DNA of 38,371 nt from an uncultured Clostridium sp. Its GTDB lineage: Bacteria > Bacillota > Clostridia > Lachnospirales > Lachnospiraceae. This document shows positions 1 through 9,852 of the stretch, piece after piece. Below the pieces are notes generated by a model. That model saw only the letters and a program-made list of their open reading frames with translations. It did no database searches and was not told the DNA's origin. A program made the position numbers and the translations under genes. The DNA is taken from assembly GCA_945915475.1 (NCBI GenBank), contig CAMEFI010000028.1:1-38371 (forward strand), in the 5' to 3' direction. How positions within the stretch are numbered: the first letter of the stretch is position 1; the number at the start of each line of letters is the position of its first letter.

Positions 1-228
1 AAAGAACTTGTAAAGGATGTAAAGAAAAAGGGTGAAAATGCCAAGGTTGCAGTACGTAATATCAGACGGGATGCCAATGATCATATTAAGAAACAACAAA
101 AGGCGAATGAGATTTCTGAAGATGAACAAAAAGATTACGAAGATAAGATTCAGAAACTTACTGATAAGTATGTAGATAAGATTGAGAAGACAATCGAGAA
201 TAAGTCAAAAGAGATTATGACAGTGTAA
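1..228 (+). CDS. frr: Ribosome recycling factor, C-terminal part (5' truncated by window edge)
   Basis: The window opens inside an open frame that ends with TAA at 226-228. The 75 visible residues are highly charged and end in KEIMTV. They include [10 protein letters not shown] followed by a helical segment with [18 protein letters not shown], which is the conserved C-terminal helix of ribosome recycling factor. RRF acts with EF-G to split post-termination ribosomes so that subunits and mRNA can be reused. The gene lies 13 bases before uppS, and frr-uppS-cdsA is a common order in Firmicutes. The N-terminal part lies outside the window, so start, promoter and full length cannot be judged. Confidence 0.95.
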   Translation, partial: KELVKDVKKKGENAKVAVRNIRRDANDHIKKQQKANEISEDEQKDYEDKIQKLTDKYVDKIEKTIENKSKEIMTV

Positions 229-241
229 ACAGGAGGCTGAT

Positions 242-979
242 TTGGACAGTATTTTAGAAGCAATCAGAACCGAACAGTTGAATGTTCCAAAGCATGTGGC
301 AATCATCTTAGACGGTAATGGACGATGGGCTAAAAAACGCAATATGCCTAGAAATTATGGACACGTCCAGGGCTCTAAAACGGTAGAGCAGATCATTGAA
401 GATGGATACAAGATGGGAATTGAATATATTACTGTTTATGCATTTTCAACTGAGAACTGGAAACGATCAAAAGATGAAGTCGATGCACTGATGAAGTTAC
501 TTGCAAAGTATTTAATAGACTGTATTGAACGTTCTACGAAGAATAATATGTGCGTACGTGTGATTGGAGACAAGAGCAGATTAGATGATACCCTTGTTAC
601 AAAGATTAATGAATTAGAGGAAAAGACAAGAAATGCTACAGGCCTCAAATTTACCATTGCTATCAATTACGGTGGACGTGATGAGATTCGCAGAGCAGTT
701 ACAAGAATTGCGCAGGATGTAGAAACAGGAACGATAAAGAGTAGTGATATTACGGAGAACCTTATTAGTGATTATCTTGATACTGCCGGGTTACCGGATC
801 CGGATTTGCTCATTCGGACAAGTGGAGAAGAACGGTTATCTAATTTCCTGCCATGGCAGCTTGCTTATACGGAATTCTATTTTACAGATGTATTATGGCC
901 GGATTTTACCAAAGAAGATCTGCTTGCTGCAATTCGATATTATAACGGAAGGGAACGTCGGTTTGGCGGGGTGAAATAA
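242..979 (+). CDS. uppS: Isoprenyl transferase (undecaprenyl diphosphate synthase)
   Basis: A cis-prenyltransferase that condenses isopentenyl diphosphate units onto farnesyl diphosphate to make undecaprenyl diphosphate, the lipid carrier for peptidoglycan and wall polymers. The 245-residue length is normal for the family. Visible motifs are HVAIILDGNGRWA with the catalytic Asp24, the substrate-loop segment TVYAFSTENWKRS, and the C-terminal RTSGEERLSNFLPWQ followed by YTEFYFTDVLWPDF. The start is TTG at 242, chosen because a perfect AGGAGG lies at 231-236 with 5-base spacing and no better ATG exists nearby. cdsA begins 3 bases after its stop, so the two are almost certainly co-translated. Membrane-associated cytosolic enzyme. 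Confidence 0.97.
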   Translation: MDSILEAIRTEQLNVPKHVAIILDGNGRWAKKRNMPRNYGHVQGSKTVEQIIEDGYKMGIEYITVYAFSTENWKRSKDEVDALMKLLAKYLIDCIERSTKNNMCVRVIGDKSRLDDTLVTKINELEEKTRNATGLKFTIAINYGGRDEIRRAVTRIAQDVETGTIKSSDITENLISDYLDTAGLPDPDLLIRTSGEERLSNFLPWQLAYTEFYFTDVLWPDFTKEDLLAAIRYYNGRERRFGGVK

Positions 980-982
980 TAT

Positions 983-1780
983 ATGAAAGACCGATTAATA
1001 GGTGGCTTTTTTGTTGCCACTATTACACTGGTTACATTGCTATCAGGAGGAATTGTGACGGCAGGAATTCTGATGGTTGTTTCCATATTGGGGGTATATG
1101 AATTGATGAAGGTGTATTCGTTGGAGAAGACACCTTTTGCCGTATTGAATTATATGGCTACAGTTGGCTTATATACCTTGCTTTATATTAAGCAGGAACA
1201 ATTCATCTTCCCGATGATCATTTTTTTGATTTTATTACTGTTAACTTGTTATGTTGTTCGTTTCCCCAAGTATCGGGATATTGACGTGATGAGTTCCGTA
1301 TTTGCCTTCTTATATGCAACGGTTCTTCTTTCCTTTGTATTTCGTGTAAGAGAGATGGAAGGCGGAATGCTGCTTTCTTTCTATATTCTTATCGCAAGCT
1401 GGGGAAATGATGTGTTTGCATATTTGATTGGACGTAAGATTGGTAAGCACAAGTTCTCACCGAAAGTAAGTCCGAATAAGAGTGTAGAAGGTTTCTTTGG
1501 GGGAATAATTGGAGCAGCTTTATTAGGCTTCTTGTTTGGATATGCATTTTCTGATAGCATTCCGTTTTCAGAAGGCTATTGTGCATTGATTGCAGCGGTT
1601 GCTTCCATTCCATCTGTAATCGGTGACTTGGCAGCATCGGCAATTAAGAGAAATCATGAGATTAAGGATTATAGTCATTTGATTCCCGGTCATGGTGGAA
1701 TACTTGACCGTTTTGACAGTGTATTTTTCTCAGCACCTATTTTGTATTATTTGATTGTAATTGTGAATGCGTTGCAGTAA
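983..1780 (+). CDS. cdsA: Phosphatidate cytidylyltransferase (CDP-diglyceride synthase)
   Basis: An integral membrane enzyme that makes CDP-diacylglycerol from phosphatidic acid and CTP, the branch point for bacterial phospholipids. The 265 residues contain about seven to eight hydrophobic segments. The C-terminal third carries the family signature: SPNKSVEGFFGG, then IKRNHEIKDYSHLIPGHGG followed by ILDRFDS, with the metal-binding acidic residues. Length is typical. It starts with ATG 3 bases after the uppS stop. Its substrate is ultimately supplied by acyltransferases such as PlsX, encoded elsewhere in this window. Confidence 0.96.
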   Translation: MKDRLIGGFFVATITLVTLLSGGIVTAGILMVVSILGVYELMKVYSLEKTPFAVLNYMATVGLYTLLYIKQEQFIFPMIIFLILLLLTCYVVRFPKYRDIDVMSSVFAFLYATVLLSFVFRVREMEGGMLLSFYILIASWGNDVFAYLIGRKIGKHKFSPKVSPNKSVEGFFGGIIGAALLGFLFGYAFSDSIPFSEGYCALIAAVASIPSVIGDLAASAIKRNHEIKDYSHLIPGHGGILDRFDSVFFSAPILYYLIVIVNALQ

Positions 1781-1793
1781 GAGGAGATTATGT

Positions 1794-2948
1794 ATGAAAA
1801 ATATTGCAATACTGGGCTCTACCGGTTCCATCGGTACCCAGACACTGGATGTGATACGACACAATAAGGATTTGAAACTGGTTGCAATATCAGCTGGTAG
1901 TAATATTATTTTGTTAGAGGAACAGATTCGGGAATTTCATCCGGAACTTGTTGCTGTATGGAGTGAATCAAAGGCAAGAGAACTTCGAACAGCAATTGCA
2001 GATGTAACCCCTTCTTGTAAAGTAGTATCCGGTATGGATGGTTTATTAGAGGTTGCAACCATAGATTCTTCTGATATTGTGATAACAGCAGTTGTGGGAA
2101 TGATTGGAATCAAACCTACAATTGCAGCAATTCAATCTGGTAAAGACATTGGTTTGGCTAACAAAGAAACCCTTGTAACAGCAGGACATATCATTATGCC
2201 ATTGGCAGAGGAATACAATGTATCTATTTTGCCGGTGGATAGTGAGCATTCAGCTATTTTTCAATGTCTGAACGGAGAACGTGACAATTCTATTCATAAA
2301 ATCCTGCTTACTGCATCCGGTGGACCCTTTCGAGGTATGACAAGAAAGGATTTAGAGCTCGTAACACTGGATCAGGCACTTCGTCATCCTAACTGGTCTA
2401 TGGGTAAGAAGATTACCATTGATTCTGCTACAATGGTGAATAAAGGATTAGAGGTCATTGAGGCAAAATGGTTATTTGACGTAGAACCACCGCAGATTCA
2501 GGTGGTTGTACAGCCACAAAGTATCATTCATTCCATGGTAGAATTTGAAGATGGTGCGGTGATGGCACAGCTTGGAACACCGGATATGCGTCTCCCGATA
2601 CAATATGCATTATATTATCCCAAACGTGTCTATCTTGATGGTAAGCGTCTTGATTTTGATACATTGTCCCAGATTACATTTGAAAAACCGGATCTGGATA
2701 CATTTCTTGGTCTGAAATATGCATATGAAGCGATTGATATTGGTGGAAGTATGCCAACCGTATTGAATGCAGCAAACGAACTGGCAGTTGCGAAGTTTCT
2801 GAATAAAAAGGTACGCTTTTTGGAAATCTATGATATGATACGTTTTTGTATGGATCAGCATGCAGTCATTGCCAATCCCGGCGTAGATGAGATCCTTGAG
2901 ACAGAACAGTGGGTATATGAAACAATTGAGAGCAGGTGGATATCATGA
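1794..2948 (+). CDS. dxr: 1-deoxy-D-xylulose 5-phosphate reductoisomerase
   Basis: The second enzyme of the MEP (non-mevalonate) isoprenoid pathway: it rearranges and reduces DXP to MEP using NADPH and a divalent metal. The 384 residues begin MKNIAILGSTGSIGTQTLDV, the NADPH-binding fold. The metal/substrate region VDSEHSAIFQCL and the loop ASGGPFRGM are present, with a typical C-terminal domain. The frame stays open upstream to 1767, but the ATG at 1794 has GAGGAG at 1781-1786 with 7-base spacing and gives the family's usual N terminus. The stop overlaps the rseP start as ATGA (2945-2948), which points to translational coupling. Together with ispG it supplies the precursors used by UppS. Confidence 0.97.
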   Translation: MKNIAILGSTGSIGTQTLDVIRHNKDLKLVAISAGSNIILLEEQIREFHPELVAVWSESKARELRTAIADVTPSCKVVSGMDGLLEVATIDSSDIVITAVVGMIGIKPTIAAIQSGKDIGLANKETLVTAGHIIMPLAEEYNVSILPVDSEHSAIFQCLNGERDNSIHKILLTASGGPFRGMTRKDLELVTLDQALRHPNWSMGKKITIDSATMVNKGLEVIEAKWLFDVEPPQIQVVVQPQSIIHSMVEFEDGAVMAQLGTPDMRLPIQYALYYPKRVYLDGKRLDFDTLSQITFEKPDLDTFLGLKYAYEAIDIGGSMPTVLNAANELAVAKFLNKKVRFLEIYDMIRFCMDQHAVIANPGVDEILETEQWVYETIESRWIS

Positions 2949-4006
2949 GTACCATAATAAATGTGATAATCGGATTGATTGTATTTGGTGCAATCATTTT
3001 CTTTCATGAACTAGGACATTTTATTTTTGCCAAATTAAACGGCATATATGTCAACGAGTTTGCAGTTGGTATGGGACCAACAATATTTTCATTTCAGAAA
3101 AAAGAGACAAAATATTCCCTTCGGGCTATTCCAATGGGTGGCTTTTGTGCCATGCTGGGTGAGGAAGAAGAAGTTGCAGACGAGCATTCCTTTAGTGCAA
3201 AATCTGTGTGGTCACGTATGTCTGTTGTGTTGGCAGGACCAATCTTTAACTTCATTCTTGCATTTTTATTAGCCATTGTACTAATTGGATTATGCGGCTA
3301 TGATAAACCGGTTATCAGCAAATTTTCAGAGGAAAGTCCTGCCAAGGAAGCAGGATTGCAGACAGGTGATGTGATTACCGGTTATAATGGACATCGTATC
3401 TATAATTACCGGGAAGTACTGGTATATGTACAATTTAATAAGAGTGGTAATCCTATTACTTTGGATGTTGACCGGAATGGAGAGAAGTTCTCTTTTACTT
3501 TTCAGCCGGCTAAGACGGATTCCGGTTATCTCATGGGAATCTATGGCGGAACGAGAGAAAAAGGCGGAGTTATTGATACCTTGAAATACAGTGCATTGGA
3601 ACTGCGTTATCAGGTGAAGACAACGATACTTAGTTTGGAATACTTAATCAGCGGTAAACTTGGATTCCAGAATCTGTCCGGTCCGGTAGGAATTGTATCC
3701 ATGATGAATGATACCATTAATGAGGCAAAGGAAAGTGCACAGGGAGATACTTCCATTGCAATATTGAATGTTATACTCAATATGATTAATTTCTGTATTT
3801 TATTAAGTGCAAACCTTGGTGTGATGAATCTGCTGCCGCTTCCGGCTTTAGATGGTGGCAGGGCACTGTTGCTATTGGTGGAGGGAATATTCCACAAGAA
3901 GCTTCCAATTGAGAAAGAAGCACTTGTTAACGGTATTGGTCTTGCTTTATTAATGGGGCTGATGGTTATTGTTATGTTTCAGGATATATTTAAGATCATT
4001 GGATAG
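2945..4006 (+). CDS. rseP: Site-2 intramembrane zinc metalloprotease (RseP/RasP family)
   Basis: An M50 family protease that cuts transmembrane segments during regulated intramembrane proteolysis, for example of anti-sigma factors and remnant signal peptides. The protein has 353 residues. An N-terminal membrane helix carries the zinc motif FFHELGHF, a PDZ domain follows near residues 120-200 (SPAKEAGLQTGDVI), and the second conserved motif NLLPLPALDGGR lies in the third membrane segment. The start is the ATG at 2945, overlapping the dxr stop, with AGGTGG 5 bases upstream. An upstream in-frame GTG at 2936 would place the start inside the ribosome binding site and is less likely. In Firmicutes this gene commonly sits between dxr and ispG or proS. 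Confidence 0.96.
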   Translation: MSTIINVIIGLIVFGAIIFFHELGHFIFAKLNGIYVNEFAVGMGPTIFSFQKKETKYSLRAIPMGGFCAMLGEEEEVADEHSFSAKSVWSRMSVVLAGPIFNFILAFLLAIVLIGLCGYDKPVISKFSEESPAKEAGLQTGDVITGYNGHRIYNYREVLVYVQFNKSGNPITLDVDRNGEKFSFTFQPAKTDSGYLMGIYGGTREKGGVIDTLKYSALELRYQVKTTILSLEYLISGKLGFQNLSGPVGIVSMMNDTINEAKESAQGDTSIAILNVILNMINFCILLSANLGVMNLLPLPALDGGRALLLLVEGIFHKKLPIEKEALVNGIGLALLMGLMVIVMFQDIFKIIG

Positions 4007-4038
4007 ATCCTGTTAAGGATATAAGAAAGCGTGTAGAG

Positions 4039-5094
4039 ATGAGAGAACATACAAAAGTTATTCAAATTGGTAATAGAGTAATTGGTGGCGGTAATCCGAT
4101 CCTAATTCAGTCTATGACAAATACAAAAACAGAGGACGTAGACGCTACCGTTGCTCAGATTCTGCAGTTAGAAAAGGCCGGTTGTGATATTATCCGTTCT
4201 ACTGCGAATAATGAAGAGGCTGCAAAGGCGTTTTCTAAGATTAAAGAGAAGATTCATATTCCCATTGTTGCAGATATTCATTTTGATTACCGGTTGGCAA
4301 TTCTTGCGATGGAACATGGTGCAGATAAGATCAGAATCAATCCCGGTAACATTGGTGGAAAGGAACGAATTCAGGCAGTGGTTGAGGCTGCGAAGAAATA
4401 TCATGTACCGATTCGTGTTGGTGTGAATAGTGGTTCCTTAGAGAAAGAACTGGTTGCCAAATATAATGGTGTCACCGCGGAAGGAATTGTAGAAAGCGCC
4501 CTTAATAAGGTTCATATGTTAGAGGAATTTGACTTTGATGATATTGTGATCAGCATCAAATCTTCCGATGTCTTAATGTGTGTGAAAGCGCATGAACTGA
4601 TGGCGCAACAGACACATTATCCACTGCATGTGGGAATTACAGAGGCAGGAACATTGCTTCGGGGTAATATTAAGTCTGCTGTAGGGCTTGGAATTATTCT
4701 GAATGAAGGAATAGGCGATACCATTCGTGTATCTTTGACCGGAGATCCGGTTAATGAAATCACATCTGCAAAGTTAATTCTTAAGACATTAGGACTTCGT
4801 ACGGGCGGAATAGAAGTTGTATCATGTCCGACCTGCGGCAGAACTTCCATTGATCTGATTGGATTAGCGAATAAGGTGGAGAATCTTGCAGCTGATTATG
4901 AGAATCTTAATATTAAGATTGCTGTTATGGGCTGCGTTGTAAATGGACCGGGAGAGGCGAGAGAAGCAGACATTGGTATTGCCGGCGGTAATGGTGAAGG
5001 TCTGTTGATCAAAAAAGGCGAAATTATAAAAAAAGTACCAGAAGATCAATTATTGAATGTATTAGAGGATGAGTTGAAACATTGGGAACAGTAG
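4039..5094 (+). CDS. ispG: 4-hydroxy-3-methylbut-2-enyl diphosphate synthase (flavodoxin type)
   Basis: Converts MEcPP to HMBPP in the penultimate step of the MEP isoprenoid pathway using a [4Fe-4S] cluster. The 351-residue length fits the compact bacterial form. The N-terminal TIM-barrel part has IQSMTNTKTEDV and RINPGNIG. The cluster ligands are visible as Cys263 and Cys266 (SCPTCGRTS) and Cys299 (MGCVVNGPGE), followed by EADIGIAGG. The ATG at 4039 has only a weak purine-rich upstream region rather than a clear AGGAGG, so translation may depend partly on the upstream genes. The 3' end overlaps the polC start by 13 bases. Confidence 0.97.
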   Translation: MREHTKVIQIGNRVIGGGNPILIQSMTNTKTEDVDATVAQILQLEKAGCDIIRSTANNEEAAKAFSKIKEKIHIPIVADIHFDYRLAILAMEHGADKIRINPGNIGGKERIQAVVEAAKKYHVPIRVGVNSGSLEKELVAKYNGVTAEGIVESALNKVHMLEEFDFDDIVISIKSSDVLMCVKAHELMAQQTHYPLHVGITEAGTLLRGNIKSAVGLGIILNEGIGDTIRVSLTGDPVNEITSAKLILKTLGLRTGGIEVVSCPTCGRTSIDLIGLANKVENLAADYENLNIKIAVMGCVVNGPGEAREADIGIAGGNGEGLLIKKGEIIKKVPEDQLLNVLEDELKHWEQ

Positions 5095-8000
5095 AAGATC
5101 GAAGATTGTTTTTTGATGTATTTCCAGGATTTCAATGCCCGGCTGATTATTATGATATGTTTGCAAAAATATATGTGACAAAGGCTGTGTTATTGAAATC
5201 TGCGAAGACCTTACAAGTACATATTGAAAGTAAGATTTTAATCCCCAAAAGGGATATTTATGGAATGGAAGATTTGCTTAGTGAGTTCATTTTCCAGGGA
5301 AGCATACGGGTTAAATTATATGAGCATTATCGGTTGTCGGAGCAATATACGGTTCAGAATCTGATAGAGGAGCATTATATAGAAAGTATGCTTTTTGAGC
5401 TCTCTGTGGAATCTTCCGTTCTTTATCGTATGGTTAAAAATGCGGAATGGCATGTGGATGGTTCCGTGATTACACTTTTACTAGAGGATAATTTTCTGGC
5501 AAAGAGTAAATCAAATGATATCAAAAAATACATTGAAGATGTATTCATGGATCGGTTCGAGCTAGAGGTTCAGGTGGGCTTTGATTTTACAGAAGAGCAG
5601 AAGCAGGCCCTTCGTAAAGCGAATGAGTATAAGTTAAAGCAGGAAGTTCATCAGATCATGGAACAGGTGCAGCATAATGAGGAAGAAGCTGCAGCTAATC
5701 AGAAGGAATCTTCGACAGACAATCACAATGAGCAGAACGCAAAGGATTCGAATAAGCAGGTTACCTCTGAGAAAAAGCCGGCGGGTAATGCCGGATTTGA
5801 TAAAAAGAAACCAAAAGAAGGTAACTGGGGAAGATCTGCTTACGGAAGAACGCGAGTTGCCGATCCGGATGTTATTTATGGAAGAAATGTAGAAGGCGAG
5901 AGGATTGCTATTTCTGAAATTGCAGAAGGCATTGGAGATACCGTTATCCGGGGTAAGATTTTTGAGATGGAAGAGCGGGAGCTTCGAAATGAGAAGCTGT
6001 TAATTACATTTTCTATTACGGATTTCACAGATTCCATTTCCGGTAAAATCTTTGTGACAAAGGACGACTGGAGCATTTTAAAGGACGATTTCAAGACAGG
6101 GGGATTCTATCTTGTGAAGGGTGTTCCTGCCTATGATACTTATGTTCGTGAGGTGACACTGAATTCCATTACCGGTATTAAGCCAATTCCTGACTTCACC
6201 ATAAAACGCAAGGATAATGCTATGGATAAGCGTGTAGAATTGCATATGCATACAGTATATAGCGATAATGACAGTGTGGTAGATGTTGGTAAAATTATCA
6301 GCAGGGCAAAAGAATGGGGGCACCCGGCCATTGCGATTACCGATCATGGTGTGGCACAGGCATTTCCTGTTGCTAATCACTGCATTAAGAAAGATGATCC
6401 CTTTAAGATTATTTATGGCGTGGAAGGTTATTTTGTGGATGATATGAAGGACTTTGTCATCCGGCCAAGGGGACAATCCTTAGATGACAGTTTCGTTGTA
6501 TTTGACATTGAAACCACCGGATTAAATGCGAAGTTCTGTAAGATTATTGAAATTGGTGCCGTCAAAGTAGAGGGCGGTGAGATTGTGGACCGGTTCTCTG
6601 AGTTTATTAATCCGGAGATGCCGATTCCGTATAATATTACGAAATTAACCTCCATTACGGACGAAATGGTAATGGATGCACCAACTGTAGATGTGATTCT
6701 TCCACAATTTCTGGAATTTATAGGAAACAGTGTTGTGGTTGCCCATAACGCACAGTTTGATACAGGATTTATCAAGAAAAATGCAAAGGATTTAGGTCTT
6801 GTTTTTGACAGTACCATTGCGGATACCATGACCATTGCTCATGTGCTTTGTCCGGAACTTGGTAAATTTACATTGGACCGTATCTGTAAACATTTAGGAA
6901 TTAAATTAGAGCATCATCATAGAGCCGTGGATGATGCAGAGGCAACAGCTGAGATTTTTATCCGTTTCATTCAGATGTTAAAGGAACGGCATATTCATAC
7001 AGTGGACGAACTGAATAACTTAGGAGAAACATCGGAGGAGAACATTCGTAAGAGTAAATCTTATCATGGCATCATTTTGGCAAAAAATGAGATTGGCCGG
7101 GTGAACCTGAATCGTCTCATTTCTGCCTCGCATGTGAATTATTTTAATCGAAGGCCTCTAATGCCCAAGAGTCTGATTCAGAAATACCGGGAAGGATTGA
7201 TTCTTGGTTCTGCCTGTGAGGCAGGGGAATTGTTTCGGGCAATTGTGGATGGAGCAGAGGAAGATGAAATCGATCGTATTGTACGGTTTTATGATTATTT
7301 AGAGATTCAGCCCATTGGCAATAATGCATTTATGAAGGCTGAGGAAAAATATTCAAATGTGAATACCGATGAAGATTTGCAGGAATTAAACCGTAAAATT
7401 GTCAAGTTAGGTGAGACTTATCATAAGCCGGTTGTGGCGACCTGTGACGTGCATTTCTTAGATCCCGAGGATTCCATTTACCGTGCGGTCATCATGGCTG
7501 CAAAGGGATTCAAAGATGCTGACCAGCAGCCACCACTTTATTTTCGTACCACAGAGGAAATGCTTGCAGAATTCCAGTATCTTGGAAGTGATAAGGCAAG
7601 AGAAGTGGTAATCGATAATACCAACAAGATTGCGGATATGATTGAGAAGATCTATCCGGTTAGCCCGGATAAATGTCCTCCGGTCATTGAAGATTCCGAT
7701 AATACCCTGCGCCGAATCTGTTATGATAAGGCCCATGAGATCTATGGACCAAATCTGCCGGAACAGGTAACAAGCCGGTTAGAAAAGGAACTGACCTCCA
7801 TCATAGGAAATGGGTATGCGGTTATGTATATCATTGCCCAGAAGCTGGTGTGGGATTCCAATGACCATGGATATCTGGTTGGTTCCCGTGGTTCTGTGGG
7901 TTCCTCCTTTGTTGCCACCATGGCAGGTATTACGGAGGTGAATCCGTTATCGGCACATTATATCTGTCCAAATTGTTACTATGTGGATTTTGATTCGGAT

Positions 8001-9608
8001 CTTGTTAAGAGTTATTCCGGAAGTTCCGGGTGTGATATGCCGGATATGGCGTGTCCAAAATGTGGAACGATGATGAAGAAAGAAGGCCATGATATTCCAT
8101 TCGAGACCTTCTTAGGTTTCTACGGAGATAAAGAGCCGGATATTGATCTGAACTTTTCCGGTGAATACCAGGCTTGTGCCCATGCCTATACAGAGAAATT
8201 ATTTGGTAAGGGACATGCATTCCGCGCAGGAACCATCGGAACCATTGCCCAAAAGACGGCAGAACAGCTGGTGTATAAATATTATCAGGAACGGGAGATT
8301 ACGAAACGCAGATGTGAGTTAACCCGTATTGCACAGGGATGTGTGGGTGTCAAGCGTACCACAGGACAGCATCCGGGTGGTATGGTTGTTGTCCCAAGCG
8401 ACCGGGAAATCTATGAATTTACAGCGATTCAGAAACCGGCAAATGATGTGGATACCAATATTATCACCACACATTTTGAGTATCATTCCATTGACGCCAA
8501 CTTACTGAAGCTTGATATTCTTGGCCATGATGATCCTACCATTATAAGGCGGTTAGAAGATCTCACCGGAAAGGATGCCAAGACCATTGCATTGGATGAT
8601 AAAGATGTTATGTCCTTATTCCACAGTCCGGAAATACTTGGAATTACACCGGAGGATATCAGTGGATGTCAGACCGGTTCCCTTGGAATACCGGAGTTTG
8701 GTACCGATTTTGTTATTCAGATGTTAGTGGACACGAAGCCAAAGAGTTTTTCAGATCTAGCCCGTATATCCGGTCTGTCCCATGGAACGGATGTGTGGCT
8801 TAACAATGCACAGACATTAATTGCAGAGGGGAAGACGGACCTGACCAATGCCATCTGTTGTCGAGACGATATCATGGTATATCTCATTCACATGGGATTA
8901 GAGCCCGGACTTGCATTTAATATCATGGAAAAGGTTCGTAAAGGAATCGTTGCAAAGGGCAAATGCGATAAATGGCCGGAATGGGAGAAGGAGATGCTGG
9001 CACATAATGTTCCTGACTGGTATATCTGGTCCTGTACCCAGATTAAATACATGTTTCCGAAGGCACATGCAGTTGCTTATGTCATGATGGCATGGCGGAT
9101 TGCATGGTTCAAGATTAACGAGCCCCTTGCTTATTATGCGGCATATTTCAGTATCCGTGCCAAGGCATTTAATTATGAAACCATGTGTCAGGGGGCTGAC
9201 CGGCTGCATGCTGAGATGGATGCCATCCGGAAGAAACCAAAAAATGAGCAGAGTGGTGCGGAAGAGGATGCTTTACGGGATATGCGCCTTGTTGAGGAAA
9301 TGTATGCAAGAGGACTGGAATTTCTTCCGATTGACATCTATCAGGCAGATGATATTAACTGTCTGATCATAGATGGCAAGATCATGCCACCATTTACTTC
9401 CATTGAAGGTGTGGCAGAAAAAGCGGCAGCACAGATTAAGGATGCTGTAGCAGAATTGCGGAAGGATAATCCGGAAGCGAAGTTCATTTCCAAAGAGGAT
9501 CTGCGGCTGCGTTCTAAGATTGGTAAGACAACCATCGAGAAGATGAGCAGTTTGGGATTGCTGAATGGTTTGCCGGAGAGCAGCCAGTTGAGTATATTTG
9601 ATTTCTAA
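5082..9608 (+). CDS. polC: DNA polymerase III alpha subunit, PolC type
   Basis: The replicative DNA polymerase of low-GC Gram-positive bacteria, with its own 3'-5' proofreading exonuclease. The 1508 residues show the PolC order: N-terminal domain (about 1-190), a Lys/Glu/Asn-rich linker (about 195-260), OB fold (about 275-375), PHP part 1 (His388, His390 in LHMHTVYS), DEDD exonuclease inserted in the PHP domain (Asp475 and Glu477 in FDIETTG), then the polymerase core with a zinc-binding segment (CPNC and CPKCG). Catalytic Asp1020 and Asp1022 are in PDIDLNFSGEY, and the C terminus is LSIFDF, a likely beta-clamp-binding tail. The start is probably TTG at 5082, overlapping ispG; no strong ribosome binding site is seen, so the exact start is uncertain. 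Coupling to ispG translation is likely. Confidence 0.97.
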   Translation: MGTVEDRRLFFDVFPGFQCPADYYDMFAKIYVTKAVLLKSAKTLQVHIESKILIPKRDIYGMEDLLSEFIFQGSIRVKLYEHYRLSEQYTVQNLIEEHYIESMLFELSVESSVLYRMVKNAEWHVDGSVITLLLEDNFLAKSKSNDIKKYIEDVFMDRFELEVQVGFDFTEEQKQALRKANEYKLKQEVHQIMEQVQHNEEEAAANQKESSTDNHNEQNAKDSNKQVTSEKKPAGNAGFDKKKPKEGNWGRSAYGRTRVADPDVIYGRNVEGERIAISEIAEGIGDTVIRGKIFEMEERELRNEKLLITFSITDFTDSISGKIFVTKDDWSILKDDFKTGGFYLVKGVPAYDTYVREVTLNSITGIKPIPDFTIKRKDNAMDKRVELHMHTVYSDNDSVVDVGKIISRAKEWGHPAIAITDHGVAQAFPVANHCIKKDDPFKIIYGVEGYFVDDMKDFVIRPRGQSLDDSFVVFDIETTGLNAKFCKIIEIGAVKVEGGEIVDRFSEFINPEMPIPYNITKLTSITDEMVMDAPTVDVILPQFLEFIGNSVVVAHNAQFDTGFIKKNAKDLGLVFDSTIADTMTIAHVLCPELGKFTLDRICKHLGIKLEHHHRAVDDAEATAEIFIRFIQMLKERHIHTVDELNNLGETSEENIRKSKSYHGIILAKNEIGRVNLNRLISASHVNYFNRRPLMPKSLIQKYREGLILGSACEAGELFRAIVDGAEEDEIDRIVRFYDYLEIQPIGNNAFMKAEEKYSNVNTDEDLQELNRKIVKLGETYHKPVVATCDVHFLDPEDSIYRAVIMAAKGFKDADQQPPLYFRTTEEMLAEFQYLGSDKAREVVIDNTNKIADMIEKIYPVSPDKCPPVIEDSDNTLRRICYDKAHEIYGPNLPEQVTSRLEKELTSIIGNGYAVMYIIAQKLVWDSNDHGYLVGSRGSVGSSFVATMAGITEVNPLSAHYICPNCYYVDFDSDLVKSYSGSSGCDMPDMACPKCGTMMKKEGHDIPFETFLGFYGDKEPDIDLNFSGEYQACAHAYTEKLFGKGHAFRAGTIGTIAQKTAEQLVYKYYQEREITKRRCELTRIAQGCVGVKRTTGQHPGGMVVVPSDREIYEFTAIQKPANDVDTNIITTHFEYHSIDANLLKLDILGHDDPTIIRRLEDLTGKDAKTIALDDKDVMSLFHSPEILGITPEDISGCQTGSLGIPEFGTDFVIQMLVDTKPKSFSDLARISGLSHGTDVWLNNAQTLIAEGKTDLTNAICCRDDIMVYLIHMGLEPGLAFNIMEKVRKGIVAKGKCDKWPEWEKEMLAHNVPDWYIWSCTQIKYMFPKAHAVAYVMMAWRIAWFKINEPLAYYAAYFSIRAKAFNYETMCQGADRLHAEMDAIRKKPKNEQSGAEEDALRDMRLVEEMYARGLEFLPIDIYQADDINCLIIDGKIMPPFTSIEGVAEKAAAQIKDAVAELRKDNPEAKFISKEDLRLRSKIGKTTIEKMSSLGLLNGLPESSQLSIFDF

Positions 9609-9675
9609 TGGGCTAGATGGAAATTGTTATTGTGTTGTATGTGAAAAAATTGCAGTGAAAATTGCGAAAAAAGGG

Positions 9676-9704
9676 TTGACGGCTTGCCAAATGTTTGTTA
9701 TACT
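9676..9704 (+). promoter_or_regulatory. Sigma-A-type promoter of the tRNA-Glu unit
   Basis: A -35 TTGACG (9676-9681) and a -10 TATACT (9699-9704) are separated by 17 bases, close to consensus. Transcription would begin near 9711, about 14 bases before the first tRNA. No gene overlaps it, and bases 9609-9675 hold nothing else that I recognise. Confidence 0.85.
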
Positions 9705-9724
9705 AGGCAAGTCGTCAATGACAA

Positions 9725-9796
9725 GGCCAATTGGTCAAGCGGTTAAGACGCCGCCCTCTCACGGCGGAAACAGGGGTTCGATTCCCCTATTGGCTG
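9725..9796 (+). tRNA. tRNA-Glu (anticodon CUC), copy 1
   Basis: Folds as a complete 72-base cloverleaf: acceptor GGCCAAT with ATTGGCT (a G1-U72 wobble), D stem GTC/GAC, anticodon stem CCGCC/GGCGG with loop CCTCTCAC reading frame CTC at 9758-9760, T arm AGGGG-TTCGATT-CCCCT, and discriminator G at 9796, as expected for tRNA-Glu. CCA is not encoded. It reads GAG codons. The four-base variable loop also fits tRNA-Glu. Confidence 0.95.
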
Positions 9797-9852
9797 TTAT
9801 CTGTTTCGGCAGATGCTTTATTACAATTATAGATGTTGTGTTACAACAGTGT

